Positions 20,203 through 31,956 of a DNA stretch of 64,000 nucleotides are shown one piece after another. The notes below the pieces were generated by a model that worked only from the letters and a program-made list of their open reading frames with translations, did no database searches and was not told the origin of the DNA. Source of the stretch: Basidiobolus meristosporus CBS 931.73 (taxonomy: Eukaryota > Basidiobolomycota > Basidiobolomycetes > Basidiobolales > Basidiobolaceae); the NCBI GenBank assembly GCA_002104905.1, contig MCFE01000184.1, forward strand, positions 1 to 64,000. The letters are read 5' to 3'. Each line of letters begins with the position of its first letter. Position 1 is the stretch's first letter. A program made the translations under genes and the position numbers.

Positions 20203-22901
20203 CCCTATGAAGATTAATTTGATCCTACAGGTGGATCCAATCCAGATCAGCCTTCATAAGGCCAGCAGCTTAGATTTAGTGACCCTCTTAACAACTTTAT
20301 GACAGGATCAAAATGGCATTTGGCTAATTTTACTGCCAAATAAAGTTAAAAAACTTGACAGGGTTTGATCAATGCTGTAGTAATAATTGCATGGCATTGT
20401 TGCAGTCTTAATGCACTCTACAACTATTTTAAATGGATCTGACTGGCCAGCATATCCAGTTGTCTTATGAGGAAAAAACTTAATGGTGTTTTGACTGCCT
20501 CATTGCAAGTCTTTATTGGCATTATCATGGCTGTATTGCAGCCTACATCTAGTTCTGTAAGATACTACTATACCAATTTACCAATTGGTATTTCCTTTTT
20601 CTACCACCCCTTGTGCAATTTGTATATTCCACTGAAAAATCACTGCTCTATATTTGCGTATCTACTACTTCCTTGGGTATTCCACATATGGATCATATCA
20701 AAGAATGCTATACCTTTCTGCTTACTAACCTCTACAAATGCGCACACCTGCCACAATTGACATATTTCTACCACCTCAACGTTACAGCTTTTTAGTGTGA
20801 TACTAGCAAAGTTGCAATATACCTTGTCTTGCTGGTAACATATACATCTTGCAAACATACTCTTGGTTGCTGCCACTTCTGCCATGAGTACCTCCAGAAT
20901 ATTTGTAAAGGCATTTCTGGTATTTAGCCAATTTATTCCTTCTCCCTGGTTGACTCTAGTCCCCCTCATAGGTGCACTCTGGCTCTTGTTTGTGTGAGTT
21001 CCATATTGAATGCTGTAGAAGTTTGCTTGAGACCAAGAGAAGCCCAGCATACTTTGGTAGAGCTTTTCTGATAAAATTAAATGCTTGTTGCACCCAGCCC
21101 AACTTTGCATTACTTAACTGACTACCCATGCATTGAGGCTGCTTAGCTTCTTATTTCCATAAGCATAGGTGTTACCATGTGCACATCTATCCCCAGTATT
21201 TTTCAACTCTTCCTGGCTGTCCCCCATGTACCAACTCATCATATCCATCACAGACTTAAAGGTAATATTCTTGATGAGATTGGGATATGATAGTACCTGC
21301 AACCAACTTGTCTTCCTATCTCCTCACACATCTGCTCCATAGGACACTCCCAAAAGGTGAAGCAAAGCTCAGTATTCTCCACACACTGAGCAAGATGGAG
21401 TAAAGAATGGATACAGTAGCAGCCAAGATCTACACATTCAGCTTTATGTTTGTAGTATAGCCGCTCCAATCCCATTACAAACTCCTTGCACAACAGCTGT
21501 AGAGGTAACCAAGTTGGCATTAGTATCTGCTTCTGGATAAATATTCCTACAATGTCCACATATGACTCCCAATGCTTCCAATGAACTCTTGGTAGGAATA
21601 GCTTCAGAATGCCACTTGAATAAATACATATCCAGTTCATCTAGTCCTTGCATTTGTATTGTTGCATATGCATATGAATATTGATTGGAGCCTGTAAGAA
21701 ATACTTGGGGCATCAAATACTGTGAAGTTTCTTGCCAATTCTTTCAAATTTCTCCGGTATCTGAAAGAACTCATTTACCTTGAATTGCCCTGTGTACAAC
21801 TTGGTCATCAGTATAGGGATATTGTTGAAAAGCAAGTGCATTGCTCCCAGTGGAAAGCTTTTGCTCCAAAAAATACCCTCTAGCTTAAGTAGTTTTGGTT
21901 TCCAATAGATTCCATATTACAGCCAATGTCTTATAGCTTGCCAACTTTGCTGCATTTGTATGCTGACTGCTGTACATTCCCCCTGTGGGAACATGATGTT
22001 CTTAGTGTTGGTGTTTGATGATAATAATGTGTGCAAGTTATGGAATAAATCCCCTGGATCTCACACATTTGACAGCAATACTATCTATGTGCCCAGAAAG
22101 GCCAGCTATCTTGCTGATGGCTGGGGTATCTCCAATGCAGATAATAATAAGAACTTTGACATGATGGCCATTTACTATTATCCCACTGGAAAGCATACAA
22201 AGCTCATCCAGCAATGGATATATATAGCTATCTAGATTTGACAGTGATTTAGGCCTAGATATCAGTGAGACTACCATCAGATTTTGGCTCTGATACTGTA
22301 AGATAGGTGGCAGATTCAGGTTGATGAGAGTCAGTAGCCACCAGGATATGCTGCTAGAGTACTAGTTTAATGTGAATCCATCAAGTGCTATTGCAAAGGC
22401 ATGGTAATTGATACTTTTAAAGTAGCCCTTGCTTCTGAGCTGTCTGTAATGTTTGCAATCAAATATAATGGATATGTTTGCACTTGATTGATACTCAGTG
22501 TGGTACTTCATAGCTTCACAATATTTGTTGGACTGCATGAGCTTTGTCTAATGGGGTATAACTGGAATATATCTGGAGTGTGAGCAATGTTTTCCTTCAG
22601 CAGTAGTTGATTACTGACAATTTGAACATGTTGCAATGGTGTCATTTTTGGATGTGAAGGCCATCAACTGTTAGCCTGTGTGGGAATCAGGACAGTCTCT
22701 GGATCATATGTTGCCAGCCACACAACAGATGTCCACTTGTACCATGTACATGGTAAGTTGCATCCTGGCATTATTCTGGCAAGAAGTAGTAGTAAATCCT
22801 CAAAGTCCCCATTACTGATATTTGTGGAAATGCACCACTTCTCTAGCCACAACATTACATCAATTGCCAGTGGATGGATTACTGGGCTCATTTGGCTCTG
22901 T
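20203..22901 (-). pseudogene. Plv gene 1, central and C-terminal parts (copy 3)
   Basis: From right to left: MSPVIHPLAIDVMLWLEKW (22891), YDPETVLIP, PKSLSNLDSYIYPLLDELC (22240), QVFLTGSNQYSYAYATIQMQ and LDELDMYLFKWHSEAIPTKS (21700), CTFW-type FTFWECPMEQMCEEIGRQVG (21340), TFKSVMDMMSWYMGDSQEEL (21260), the Cys-rich block FARCICYQQ and VVEICQLWQVCAFVEVSKQK (20860-20740), then the tail and TIR. This is the best-preserved transposase in the window. It still has stops and frame changes, and Gyp1 interrupts it. Confidence 0.8.
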
Positions 22902-23269
22902 TGTTATGATCTGCCGCTTGAATGTTTAAGTTAGATCAGCTTTTAGTCAAATCAATTAGTATATGTTTAGGTTATCAGTATATCAGTATTATCTATCAAA
23001 TCAGTAACATTAGTCAGCAAATGAATCAGCAGATCCTTATCAGACAGAAATAGATATATTAAGTAGGATCTTACTGGGTGATGATGATGCAATCAAATGA
23101 GTCATCAGCCACAACCTACATTAGGAAATACAATTAGTCAGCATTTGATCTGGCAAAATGTATATAAGGAGCTGCTGGAACCTCAATAAAAATCAGGTCA
23201 AGTTTTAGTGAATACAATACTAGCTGAACTCCCTATTCCTCTACAACTCTTATACCAAGACTTGTAACA
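22902..23269 (+). repeat. 5' LTR of Gyp1
   Basis: TGTTATGATCTGCCGCTTG to CTTGTAACA, 368 bp. TATATAA at 23161 and AATAAA at 23185 give a plausible core promoter and polyadenylation signal. Confidence 0.9.
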
Positions 23270-23270
23270 T

Positions 23271-23280
23271 TGGTAGCAGC
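23271..23280 (+). promoter_or_regulatory. Gyp1 primer binding site
   Basis: TGGTAGCAGC one base after the LTR. TGG pairs with the CCA tail of a tRNA. I could not assign the tRNA species. Confidence 0.55.
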
Positions 23281-23327
23281 AATAAACAGAAACCACCCTC
23301 CTGAAGAAAGAAGAAACCACCCTCAAG

Positions 23328-26300
23328 ATGTTGGAGAATCAAGAATGGAACAATGCCATGCAGCAAATCCTGGCCCAATAGCAACAAGGAATGACTACCA
23401 TGGCTCAGAACCAGCAAAGCCCTGTTAAGAGCAACTTTAGTATGACGGTCAACCGGTACCATAGCAGAGTCAATGAAAACCTGGGAACTTGGCTCTTTCA
23501 GATTGAAGAAGCTTTTAAAGCTAAAGGAATTGCTCCAGAATGCAAGTTGCATTATGCAGCTTCTTACCTGGCAGATGCAGCTTCACAGTGGTACCACAAC
23601 AAGATCAGGTCAGCCACAATGATGGGATGCTCTACAATCTCTACCTGGGATGAGTTTGTGTTGGAAATTCAGGATGCTTTTGAACCTCCACACCAGCAGA
23701 CACTACTAAGAAGGAAGTTAAAGACACTCAGACAGAAAGGAATGGTTCAAGAATACATCTATGAGTACAGATGTCTACTTGGATAAATTGAATGAATGGA
23801 CCCCCTGGATCAAGTTGAATACTTTATTGATGGGTTAAAATAAAGAACTCGCAAGGAAGTGAATTACCAAAGACCTCAGACTATTGAAGAAGCCATCAAG
23901 ATTGCCATTGACTATGACTCAGCTATGTTTGGAGTTGGGAAGCCTAAAGTGACTAATCAGAAAAGCTATAATCATTATGAAAGAAGAGAGTCAGAAGCAG
24001 TACCAATGGAAATAGACGCTATGCAGTAGAATCCTACCTCAGAAGAATGTAAGAAGAAAGGACTTTGCTTCAATTACCACCAGCAGGGACATATTGCAAA
24101 GTACTGCCCACAGAGAAGAAATGGACACCAGCCATCAAGAACCTTTAACCGTATTGAGGCCATGGAGCATAGTAACATGAAGGATGAACTTGAAGAAGAT
24201 TCAGAACTCACCTTCCACATGACAGAAGAGTACCTATCCCAGATGACCTCAAACTCAGGAAAGCTATCATACTTGAATGGAGTAATCAATGGAGTACCTG
24301 CCAAGATCATGATTGACTCAGGAGCATTGCATGAGTACATGTCAGAGCAATTTGCCTTGAAAGCTGGAATTGACTTGGAACCTACCAAATCAACTTCAGT
24401 CTCCACAGCTGATGGGAACTCTCACATAATCAACTGTATTACCCAGCCAGTAAGAATGAAGATCAATGGCTATGAAGAAGACCTACAGGCTTATATATTT
24501 GGGAACTGCAAGTTTGACCTTGTACTTGGAAAAACCTGGCTATTTTGTCATAATCCATCAATCAACTGGAGAACCCATGCTACTCAGATCCAAAAGGACA
24601 ACAAGACCTACGAGCTATTGCCTGCCAGGCTGGATTTCAACTTGGTCAATTCCAGTATGTGCGAGACAAGTGAACTCAGCAAGACCCAGTTCTGTAGAGC
24701 ACTTAGAAAAGGTACTCAGATGTTCCTCATGGCAGTATTATAGGGGGATTCCTCTACCCCAGCACCCCAACAGGTCTAGACTCTCTTGAAGAAGTATTCA
24801 GACATGTTTCCAGATGAGCCTGTAGGCCTACCACCAGTCAGAGATGTGGATCATGCCATTGACACAGGAGATAGCCCTCCAGTAAGCAAGACACCTTACA
24901 GAATGAGTCCATTGGAATTGGAGGAAATGAAGAGACAAATTGATCAGCTATTGGAGCAAGGATACATCTGGCCCAGCAAGTCACCCTGGGGAGCACCAGT
25001 GCTTTTTGTGAAAAAGAAGGATGGAACACTTAGGATGTGCATTGACTACAGAGCCCTGAACTCAATTACTGTCAAGAATAAGTACCCCATACCTTGGATT
25101 GATGAGCTCTTGGACCAACTTAATGGAGCCACTATTTTCAGCAAGATTGACCTCATGTCAGGATACAACCAGATTAGGGTGAAACCAGAAGATATCCCTA
25201 AGGCAGCATTCAGGACCAGATATGGACATTACAAGTACTTAGTCATGAGTTTTGGCCTCACTAATGCCCCTGCAACATTCATGATGCTGATGCAGACTGT
25301 CTTTCAGGGGTACTTAGACAAGTTTGTGATAGTCTATCTGGATGACATATTGATATACAGCAAGACAGAAGAGGATCACTTGGTGCACATTGAAAAGGTC
25401 ATGAAGAAGCTAAGAGAGAACAAGCTTTATGGCAAGCTACCCAAGTGTGTATTCTTCAAGGAACATGTTGAATATCTGGGACACATAGTGACTAGCACAG
25501 GAGTAACCTTAGACCCCAAGAAGGTGGAAGTAATCAAGAATCTGAAACAGCCCCATAGCATATCAGAGCTCAGATCATTCCTTGGAATGGTTTCCTATTA
25601 TTGGAGATTTGTCAAGTTGTTTGCAAGTATTGCAGCCCCTTTAACTGATATCCTCAAGAAAGACAATACCTACAAGTGGGACATAGCTTGTGAGACTGCC
25701 TTCCAGATGCTCAAGAATGAACTTGCTAAGCTGCCAAGCTTAAGAATACCAGACTTCAGAAAAGAGTTGACTCTGTGCACAGATGCTTCAGATTATGCAA
25801 TTGGTGGTGTGCTGAGCCAAGGACACAAGGGAAAGAACTACCCTGTTGCCTTTGAATCCAAGAAACTGAACTCAGCAGAACAAAACTATCCAGTCCATGA
25901 GAAGGAGATGCTTGCTATATTACACTGTTTGAAGACATGGAGATGCTATATTGAAGGAGTCAAATGCACTGTGAAGACTGATCATGCCTCCCTCAAGTAT
26001 ATATCTACTCAGAGGGTACTCTCTAGAAGTATGACAAGATGGAGTGAATACATTCAGCAATTTGACCTGGAGATTGTCTACTGCCCTGGAAAAAACAACA
26101 CGGTTGCTGAAGCCTTATCAAGATTAGATCAAGTTGCACAACTCAACTTGGTGCATGAATCAGATTGGCCTAGCCTATTACCAAAGTACTTGGAGGACCA
26201 AGCCATTCATAATGAGGTGGATGAAGATATCAAGAAGATAATCCGTGATGAAGCCAGCAAATTTGTAGTACAGGATGAAACACTCAACCAAATTGTTGAT

Positions 26301-27380
26301 GGAAGCCCTATTGCATATTTCCCTTATGTTTCTTGCCTGGATTTAATACATAAGCTACACCATGGATATGGACATCTTGGGATTGAAGGAACCTATAGCC
26401 TTGTGAAAGCCAGAGCATGGTGGCCCAGAATGAAACATGATATTGAGAAGCTAGTGAAAACATACCCAAACTGCCAAATCAATCAAGGCCAGCCACAAAG
26501 AATTGCCAAACTCTTCCCTTTGGAGCCTGTAAGACCATTTGAGAGATGGGGAATTGACTTTATTGGAAGACTGCCAACTACCAGGAAATGCAACCGTTGG
26601 ATCCTAGTAGCAATTGACCATGCCACTGAATGGCCAGTTGCTAAAGCTGTACCAATAGCCAGTGAACAAGAAGTTGCAAGTTTCATTTACCATGAGATCC
26701 TGATGAAGTTTGGATGCCCAGTGGCGATCTTATCTGATAGAGGAGCAAACTTTATGTCAAAGACATTAGAGGCTTACCTGGAAATGCAGCAGATCAGACA
26801 CTTGAAAACCTTAGCATATCACCCCAGAACTAATGGAGTCACTGAGCGGTTTAATGGATTATTTGGAAAAATGCTCACCAAGTATGCAAATGGAGCTGTC
26901 AGTAGATGGGATGAGTATATAGACCAAGCACTCTTTGCATTCAGAGTCAGAGTACACAGCACCACCCAGCAATCACCATTTTATTTAGTGTAGGGATGTG
27001 AACCAAGGATTCCAGGAGATCTCACACAACCAAAGCTTACAGACACCTTAGAAGATGAACTCAGTCAGCCAAGTAGACACCAGCAACTGGAACAAAGACG
27101 TCAAGAGGCACAGACTAAAGTATCTCAAAGTGCAGAAAAGATGAAGCAGAGATTTGATAAGTCTATAGCACCAGAAGATTTGACAGTTGGGAACTTTGTA
27201 TTGCTAAGAATCAACACTCAGAAGAAGTTTGAGCCACAATGGACAGGTCCATTCAAGATCATCAGAGAATGTCCATTTGCAACTTACCAACTGGTGGACA
27301 AACAAGGCAATATCCGGGAAGACTTAGTGCATAGGGACAGACTCAAGCTTGCAAGACTTGCTGGTAATACTGAACCATAA
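23328..27380 (+). pseudogene. Gyp1 gag-pol, one uninterrupted frame with eight premature stops
   Basis: All domains lie in one frame, from ATG 23328 to TAA 27378 (1350 codons). Premature stops: 23379 TAG, 23784 TAA, 23793 TGA, 23841 TAA, 24027 TAG, 24741 TAG, 24777 TAG, 26991 TAG; there are no frameshifts. Gag has a zinc knuckle with its second Cys changed to Tyr (CFNYHQQGHIAKYC). Protease DSG is at codons 330-332. RT has YLDD at 670-673. RNase H has [14 protein letters not shown]. The integrase zinc motif has lost a Cys (KTYPNC). The catalytic D,D(35)E is complete at 1077, 1137 and 1173. A GPY/F-like WTGPFKI lies near the end. No chromodomain is seen. Confidence 0.9.
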
Positions 27381-27430
27381 ATATATTGGTATCACAAGAA
27401 AAGAGATTCAGGAGAACCCTCTCAACTTTT

Positions 27431-27441
27431 GTAGGGGAGAA
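27431..27441 (+). promoter_or_regulatory. Gyp1 polypurine tract
   Basis: GTAGGGGAGAA abuts the 3' LTR. The deleted copy keeps TAGGGGAGAA at 62499-62508. Confidence 0.75.
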
Positions 27442-27809
27442 TCTTATGATCTGCCGCTTAAATGTCTAAGTTGGATCAGTTTTGAGTCAAATCAGTTAGT
27501 ATATGTTTAGGTTATCAGTATATCAGTATTATCTATCAAATCAGTAACATTAGTCAGCAAATGAATCAGCAGATCCTTATCATAAAGAAATAGATATATT
27601 AAGTAGGATCTTATTAGGTGATGATGATGCAATCAAATGAGTCACCAGCCACAACCTACATTAGGAAATACAATTAGTCCGCATTTAATCTGGCAAAATG
27701 TATATAAGGAGCTGCTGGAACCTCAATAAAAATCAGTTCAAGTTTTAGTGAATACAATACTAGCTAAACTCCCTATTCCTCTACAACTCTTCTACCAAGA
27801 CTTGTAACA
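27442..27809 (+). repeat. 3' LTR of Gyp1
   Basis: 368 bp. It begins TC instead of TG and ends CTTGTAACA. It differs from the 5' LTR mostly by transitions. Confidence 0.9.
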
Positions 27810-28327
27810 CTGTAAAGCATCATTGGCATATGCTTCAGCAGGTGCTGTCTCATTAAATATTGGGATTTGATCAGGCTCATATGTGGTACTCTTGTTAGGG
27901 GAGGTAGGCTAACAATCTATCAGTGGGCATTCTTTGTCAGAGCTATCACTCCGCTTGCCATTTTCAGAAGGCTGATGTGAGCCTAAAGGCATCACAAACT
28001 CACCTGACTCAGTTTGTGCAAGGTGACAAAGATGGCCAGGTGCCAATATAGAAGTATCAACTGGCCGGCAAGATACTGTTGGTACAGTAGTGACCAATGA
28101 ATGGTCAAATATGACTTGTGTTGCAAAACACTGGCCATGGTCCTTGTAATACTTCCTATGCTGTCCGTGTGCTTCATGGCTGAGAGGCCTACTGTAATAG
28201 CCACATGGTCTTTTTTCTCTTCTCTTATGGCATTGTATCAAAGTAGTCTTGTCCATGGGGCAAACAGTTTGACCTTCAACAACATAATGCTATTTTATCA
28301 CTTTTTGGTCAATACTTATGTGAGTTT
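27810..28327 (-). pseudogene. Plv gene 1, N-terminal part (copy 3)
   Basis: The minus-strand frame from 28256 has MDKTTLIQCHKRREKRPCGY, PLSHEAHGQHRKYYKDHGQC, FDHSLVTTVPTVSCRPVDTS and a Ser/Asp-rich stretch. This is the N-terminal Cys/His finger region of the transposase, continuous with 22901 across Gyp1. Some Cys are changed to Tyr (CGYYS, RKYYK) compared with copy 1 (CGNCN, RKYCK). Confidence 0.7.
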
Positions 28328-28675
28328 TGTTGAAATAATTAGGAGTCCACCTAATTATTAATATATTATGAACTAGCACTTAGTGAAATGATATATTTCA
28401 GATTATCAACATGAAATTAGTTTGTAAGATATTTACTGATTATTTGGAATTAGAGAAGTACAGAATTTTAGGAAAATCTGAAACTTGTCCAAATGAGCTG
28501 AAACTTGGCACATGTACTCCTGAGACTCCCCTAATAATGACTAAATAGTTACATTTACATAGCTCTGCAATAAGTATAAATACTGTATTGCAACTCAATA
28601 AAACATCAAGTGAATATCATGTAAATCTTCTAATTCTCCAATTCACTTCCAATATATCTCTCTATAATTTCATCA
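28328..28675 (+). repeat. 5' LTR of Cop3
   Basis: 348 bp. It shares the AGTATAAATACT core and CAATAAA signal with Cop1 LTRs, suggesting related families. Confidence 0.85.
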
Positions 28676-29083
28676 GGTTATGAGCCCCAAGCTTGCTTTA
28701 TCTTGGTTTTCTACTTTGCTCTAGTGCTGTGTCTTTATTCTGGAGAAAGACTGCCTGGTCTACCTGAAGCTACAAAAGACAGAAAAGTACTGCCACTGCA
28801 AAGAACTGCTAGATGGGATGTATTGTTTTGGAGAGAGAGGCCTTTGCCCTTAAAGAAGACACTAAGCAAAGTAAAAGGTCATATGTCAAGGAGATCATGT
28901 TGGACAAATTTCAAAAGTTATGGAATATGCAGAAGGATGAAGCTTTGAGAAAATGCGTAATCCAAGCAAGGAGTCAAGATCAATAAGGGGCATCTTACAT
29001 GATATATGTATTAATGCTATGATCCTTATTATCACCACATGATGGATCTATATTGAAGATCCACATATACCTGGGTTTGGATT

Positions 29084-29490
29084 AGACTATTTCTGGCACT
29101 ATAAGTGCTTTGTATAGATCTTACTTTAGGGTTAATATTTAAATATAGTGCCAGATAGTACCAGTGGACCAAGATAGTGCCATTCATTTTTGTGACATGA
29201 TACAAGCTACAGGAGCTAGATTCAGAGTGCCATGGGTATTGAGTACCAGATGCATATCTTCAATCTGCTTGTGCTCTTACACATCCTGAGCTACATTGAT
29301 CCACAAAAAAAGGTCAAAAAATGGATTTTCTCCTGCACAATGGGTGAAACACAGGGGCCGCTTTACATGAAGATGCAGAGCTATGTTTCACACTCTGTGG
29401 CCAAGTATAGGCTCACTTGACCTCTCTAGCACACTATGGCATCATTTGGCACTCATGGCTCAATGTGGCACTATCCAATGGAACAAGTCT
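29084..29490 (+). mobile_element. FB-family element, 5' TIR shortened, inside Cop3
   Basis: Flanked by ATT (29081-29083, 29491-29493). It begins AGACT and ends CCAATGGAACAAGTCT, so the left inverted repeat is mostly lost. The interior carries the GGCACTATAAGTGC and CATTTTTGTGACATGATACA blocks shared with 51131-52112. Confidence 0.65.
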
Positions 29491-29506
29491 ATTATGTGAG
29501 TGGGAG

Positions 29507-29855
29507 TGTTGAAATAATTAGGAGTCCACCTAATTATTAATATATTATGAACTAGCACTTAGTGAAATGATATATTTCAGATTATCAACATGGAAATTAT
29601 TTTGTAAGATATTTACTAATTATTAGGAATTAGAGAAGTACAGAGTTTTAGGAAAATCTGAAACTTGTCCAAATGAGCTGAAACTTGGCACATGTACTCC
29701 TGAGACTCCCCTAATAATGGCCAAATAGTTACATTTACGTAGCTCTGCAATAAGTATAAATACTGTGTTGCAACTCAATAAAACATCAAGTGAATATCAT
29801 GAAAATCTTCTAATTCTCCAATTCACTTCCAACATATCTCTCTAATATTTCAACA
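29507..29855 (+). repeat. 3' LTR of Cop3
   Basis: 349 bp, highly similar to 28328-28675 with scattered substitutions. Confidence 0.85.
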
Positions 29856-30011
29856 AGCTTAAGACAGTCTTGTATATGGGACATTGCACCTACATTGATG
29901 TAAGGTTTAATAATGACCTGCCATAGTAAGCGTTACATATAAAGTTGTGGTACCACATACCCACTTATATGTAATGTTATTTCCCCTTTGGATTGACTCA
30001 CTTCCATATAT
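29856..30011. promoter_or_regulatory. Divergent spacer between Plv genes 1 and 2
   Basis: With Cop3 removed, about 200 bp separates the gene 1 start (minus) from the gene 2 ATG at 30012 (plus). The same spacer is recognisable at 4750-4870, 17410-17480 and 43400-43540. It probably holds both promoters, but no motif is clear enough to name. Confidence 0.4.
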
Positions 30012-31956
30012 ATGCCACCAAAAAATAAAGCAGAGTTGTCTGATTCTCAACTAAACCTCATTGCTGACAGCTGTGGAAAAGCAGTTGGACAACAGCTTGC
30101 TTTGTCATTCAGTGCAACAAGCATGGCTACATCCAAAAAAGGTCATGTTGACAGTGTTCCCACAGAAGGAAATTATGCATACTCCTCAGGGTCTCAATAA
30201 AGTAGGCAATTGAGAACCGCTGCAGAGCTGTAAGCTGACCGTTATACTCAGGCAGATGAGAGTGTAGGAAATACAGTACCTCCAGCTGAAGACCAGCAGG
30301 TGACCATCATAACATCACCACCACCCATATTAGCAAGCATGTTGTCAGCTCATACCAAAACATTAATGAAGCACTCAGGTGCAGTTGCTGATAGGATAGA
30401 TGCAATGGAATAGAGTAATCAGGAAATAGTCCAGAAACAGGATGTGCAGCTACTATGAGTAGAGCAATCAATATACCAGGTAGAGGAAGCAGTATCTTTG
30501 CTGCAAGGAAGGAACTCAAGTAGCTCAAAATCACAGCCAAAAATTGAGCCACTTCATGATGTGACAGCAGATGAGCACTGTAAAGTCTTTGCAGCACAAC
30601 AACAGTGTTCAGAGATAAAACCCACAGAAAAACCTATCAGGGCATGGAAGGGAGACACTGTGGTGCTTATACCAAAGGCCAAAAACCAAAAGACATTCAT
30701 GATCTGTGAAGCCATTGAGCGCAATAATGAAGATAGAGCTAATATTCAAGAGGCTGTTAGAAGTGTAGCACACCATCACCTCAAGGCTGGCATACCATTG
30801 GACCATCAGGAACTCAAAGCCATCCACAATGTGCATGACTTGTTCCATGAGCATTATCCTGGATTCAAATAGGTAAATGGATTTTGTGCCAGCATTGGTA
30901 TGCTAAGAAAGTATCTTAAGAATTGCAGAAACTATCAATGGCTGAGGGAATAAGGGTGCCATGGATAAAAACAATGACTTCCTCAAGTGCCTATTATAAG
31001 TGGGGCCAAAAGCTCCAATCAAGCATTAAAGAGATGTCAGGAAGTGTGCCAATTAGGGTAAATAGGCAGATGCAGAGGCACCAGCACAACATTTATCAAG
31101 GAAAAAGTGTGGTACCACTTAATAGACACTCAGATAACGTAGCAGTGAAGTCCAGGCAATGATCAAAACCAGCAGCTTTCTCAGGAGCCTGTCACCCCAC
31201 AGCTGAGAGCTCAAAACAAGTGGTAAAGAAATGTCAAGTTGCCAGGAGAGTGCTAGCAAAGGACAAGCAGGCCAAAACAGATGCGTCATAGCACAATCTA
31301 TCAAGGGGAAAATGTAGCTCATTACAAGAAGCACTCAGAAAAAGTAGCAGTGAAAGACCTGGCAGTAATAAAGAAAAAGGTAAAGGGAGAAATATCTACC
31401 CAAGCCTGAGACAGTGCAGCATACAAAAGAACTGCAGTTCTCACCAATTAACACCATAAGCCTGGAACACACTGAATCCCATCATAGCCAAGAAGAAATA
31501 CCAATAAGAAAACAGCTGTTCTCACAAGAGTTGCAAGCACAGGCAGTTGAGTTACACTCTAGCTAGGCAGATGAGTTTATTGAGAAAGGCAACTTGTCTA
31601 CTACAGCCTTCATGTCCTCCATTCTTGACAGAGTGGAGATCCCACCTACAGACAAGGCTACAATGTCAAGAATTCACAAGGCTATCAAAATGCCTTTGGT
31701 GGAATTTTGGAACATTAATATGCACACCAAGAGGTTGCAGCACTTCTTCAAGAGCAGTTCTCAAGAAAACACTCTTGAATATTTCAAGGATTTAATGCAT
31801 AGATGGGCAGATGAGATACTAGACCTTGCAGTGTTGGCTGAAGACCAGGACCTATGGGAACCAGTGAATCAACAGTGGCATAAAGCCATTGGGTTGCCCC
31901 AGAGCCATGGAAACAGAGCATTACAGCAGAAATACTTACTGACCAGTGGACTTTAA
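30012..31956 (+). pseudogene. Plv gene 2, best copy, companion protein of unknown function
   Basis: From ATG 30012 one frame runs to about 30872 with only a few stops (first at 30198): MPPKNKAELSDSQLNLIADS, LALSFSATSMATSKKG, a NTVPPAEDQQ segment, a possibly coiled-coil stretch (ADRIDAME, SNQEIVQKQD), KGDTVVLIPKAKNQKTF and LDHQELKAIHNVHDLFHEHY. A less clear segment follows, then a 120-codon frame (31594-31956): MSTTAFMSSILDRVEIPPTD, EFWNINMHTKRLQHFF, RWADEILDLAVLAEDQDLWE. I do not recognise the family. Its fixed place beside the transposase in several copies suggests a transposon-encoded accessory protein. Confidence 0.6.

Larger units (their letters stand above)
22902..27809 (+). mobile_element. 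Gyp1 Ty3/gypsy retrotransposon, full length, nonsense-riddled
   Basis: 4908 bp, 368-bp LTRs, a primer site starting TGG one base inside the 5' LTR, and a GTAGGGGAGAA polypurine tract. A 4-bp target duplication, CTGT, flanks it (22898-22901, 27810-27813); uninterrupted sequence at 16874-16884 confirms the site. Domain order PR-RT-RH-IN is gypsy-type. The LTRs differ at roughly 18 positions by eye (about 5%), so it is older than the intact Cop1. Confidence 0.9.
28328..29855 (+). mobile_element. Cop3 copia-like element, internally deleted, non-autonomous
   Basis: LTRs at 28328-28675 and 29507-29855 (TGTTGAAATAATTAGG to ATTTCA(A/T)CA). The primer site GGTTATGAGCCCC is at 28676 and the polypurine tract GAGTGGGAG at 29498. 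The target duplication is AGTTT (28323-28327) against AGCTT (29856-29860), one mismatch. The 831-bp interior keeps only a degraded Gag N-terminus (28750-28980) and an FB insertion. No pol remains. It sits in the spacer between Plv genes 1 and 2. Confidence 0.85.

Noticed and set aside
23379-27380. Alternative genetic code (TAG/TAA read as Gln) to explain the Gyp1 stops.
   Set aside because: Other well-kept frames, such as Cop1 Pol and Gyp2 pol, end at normal stops and are free of internal TAG/TAA over long stretches. Mutation is simpler.
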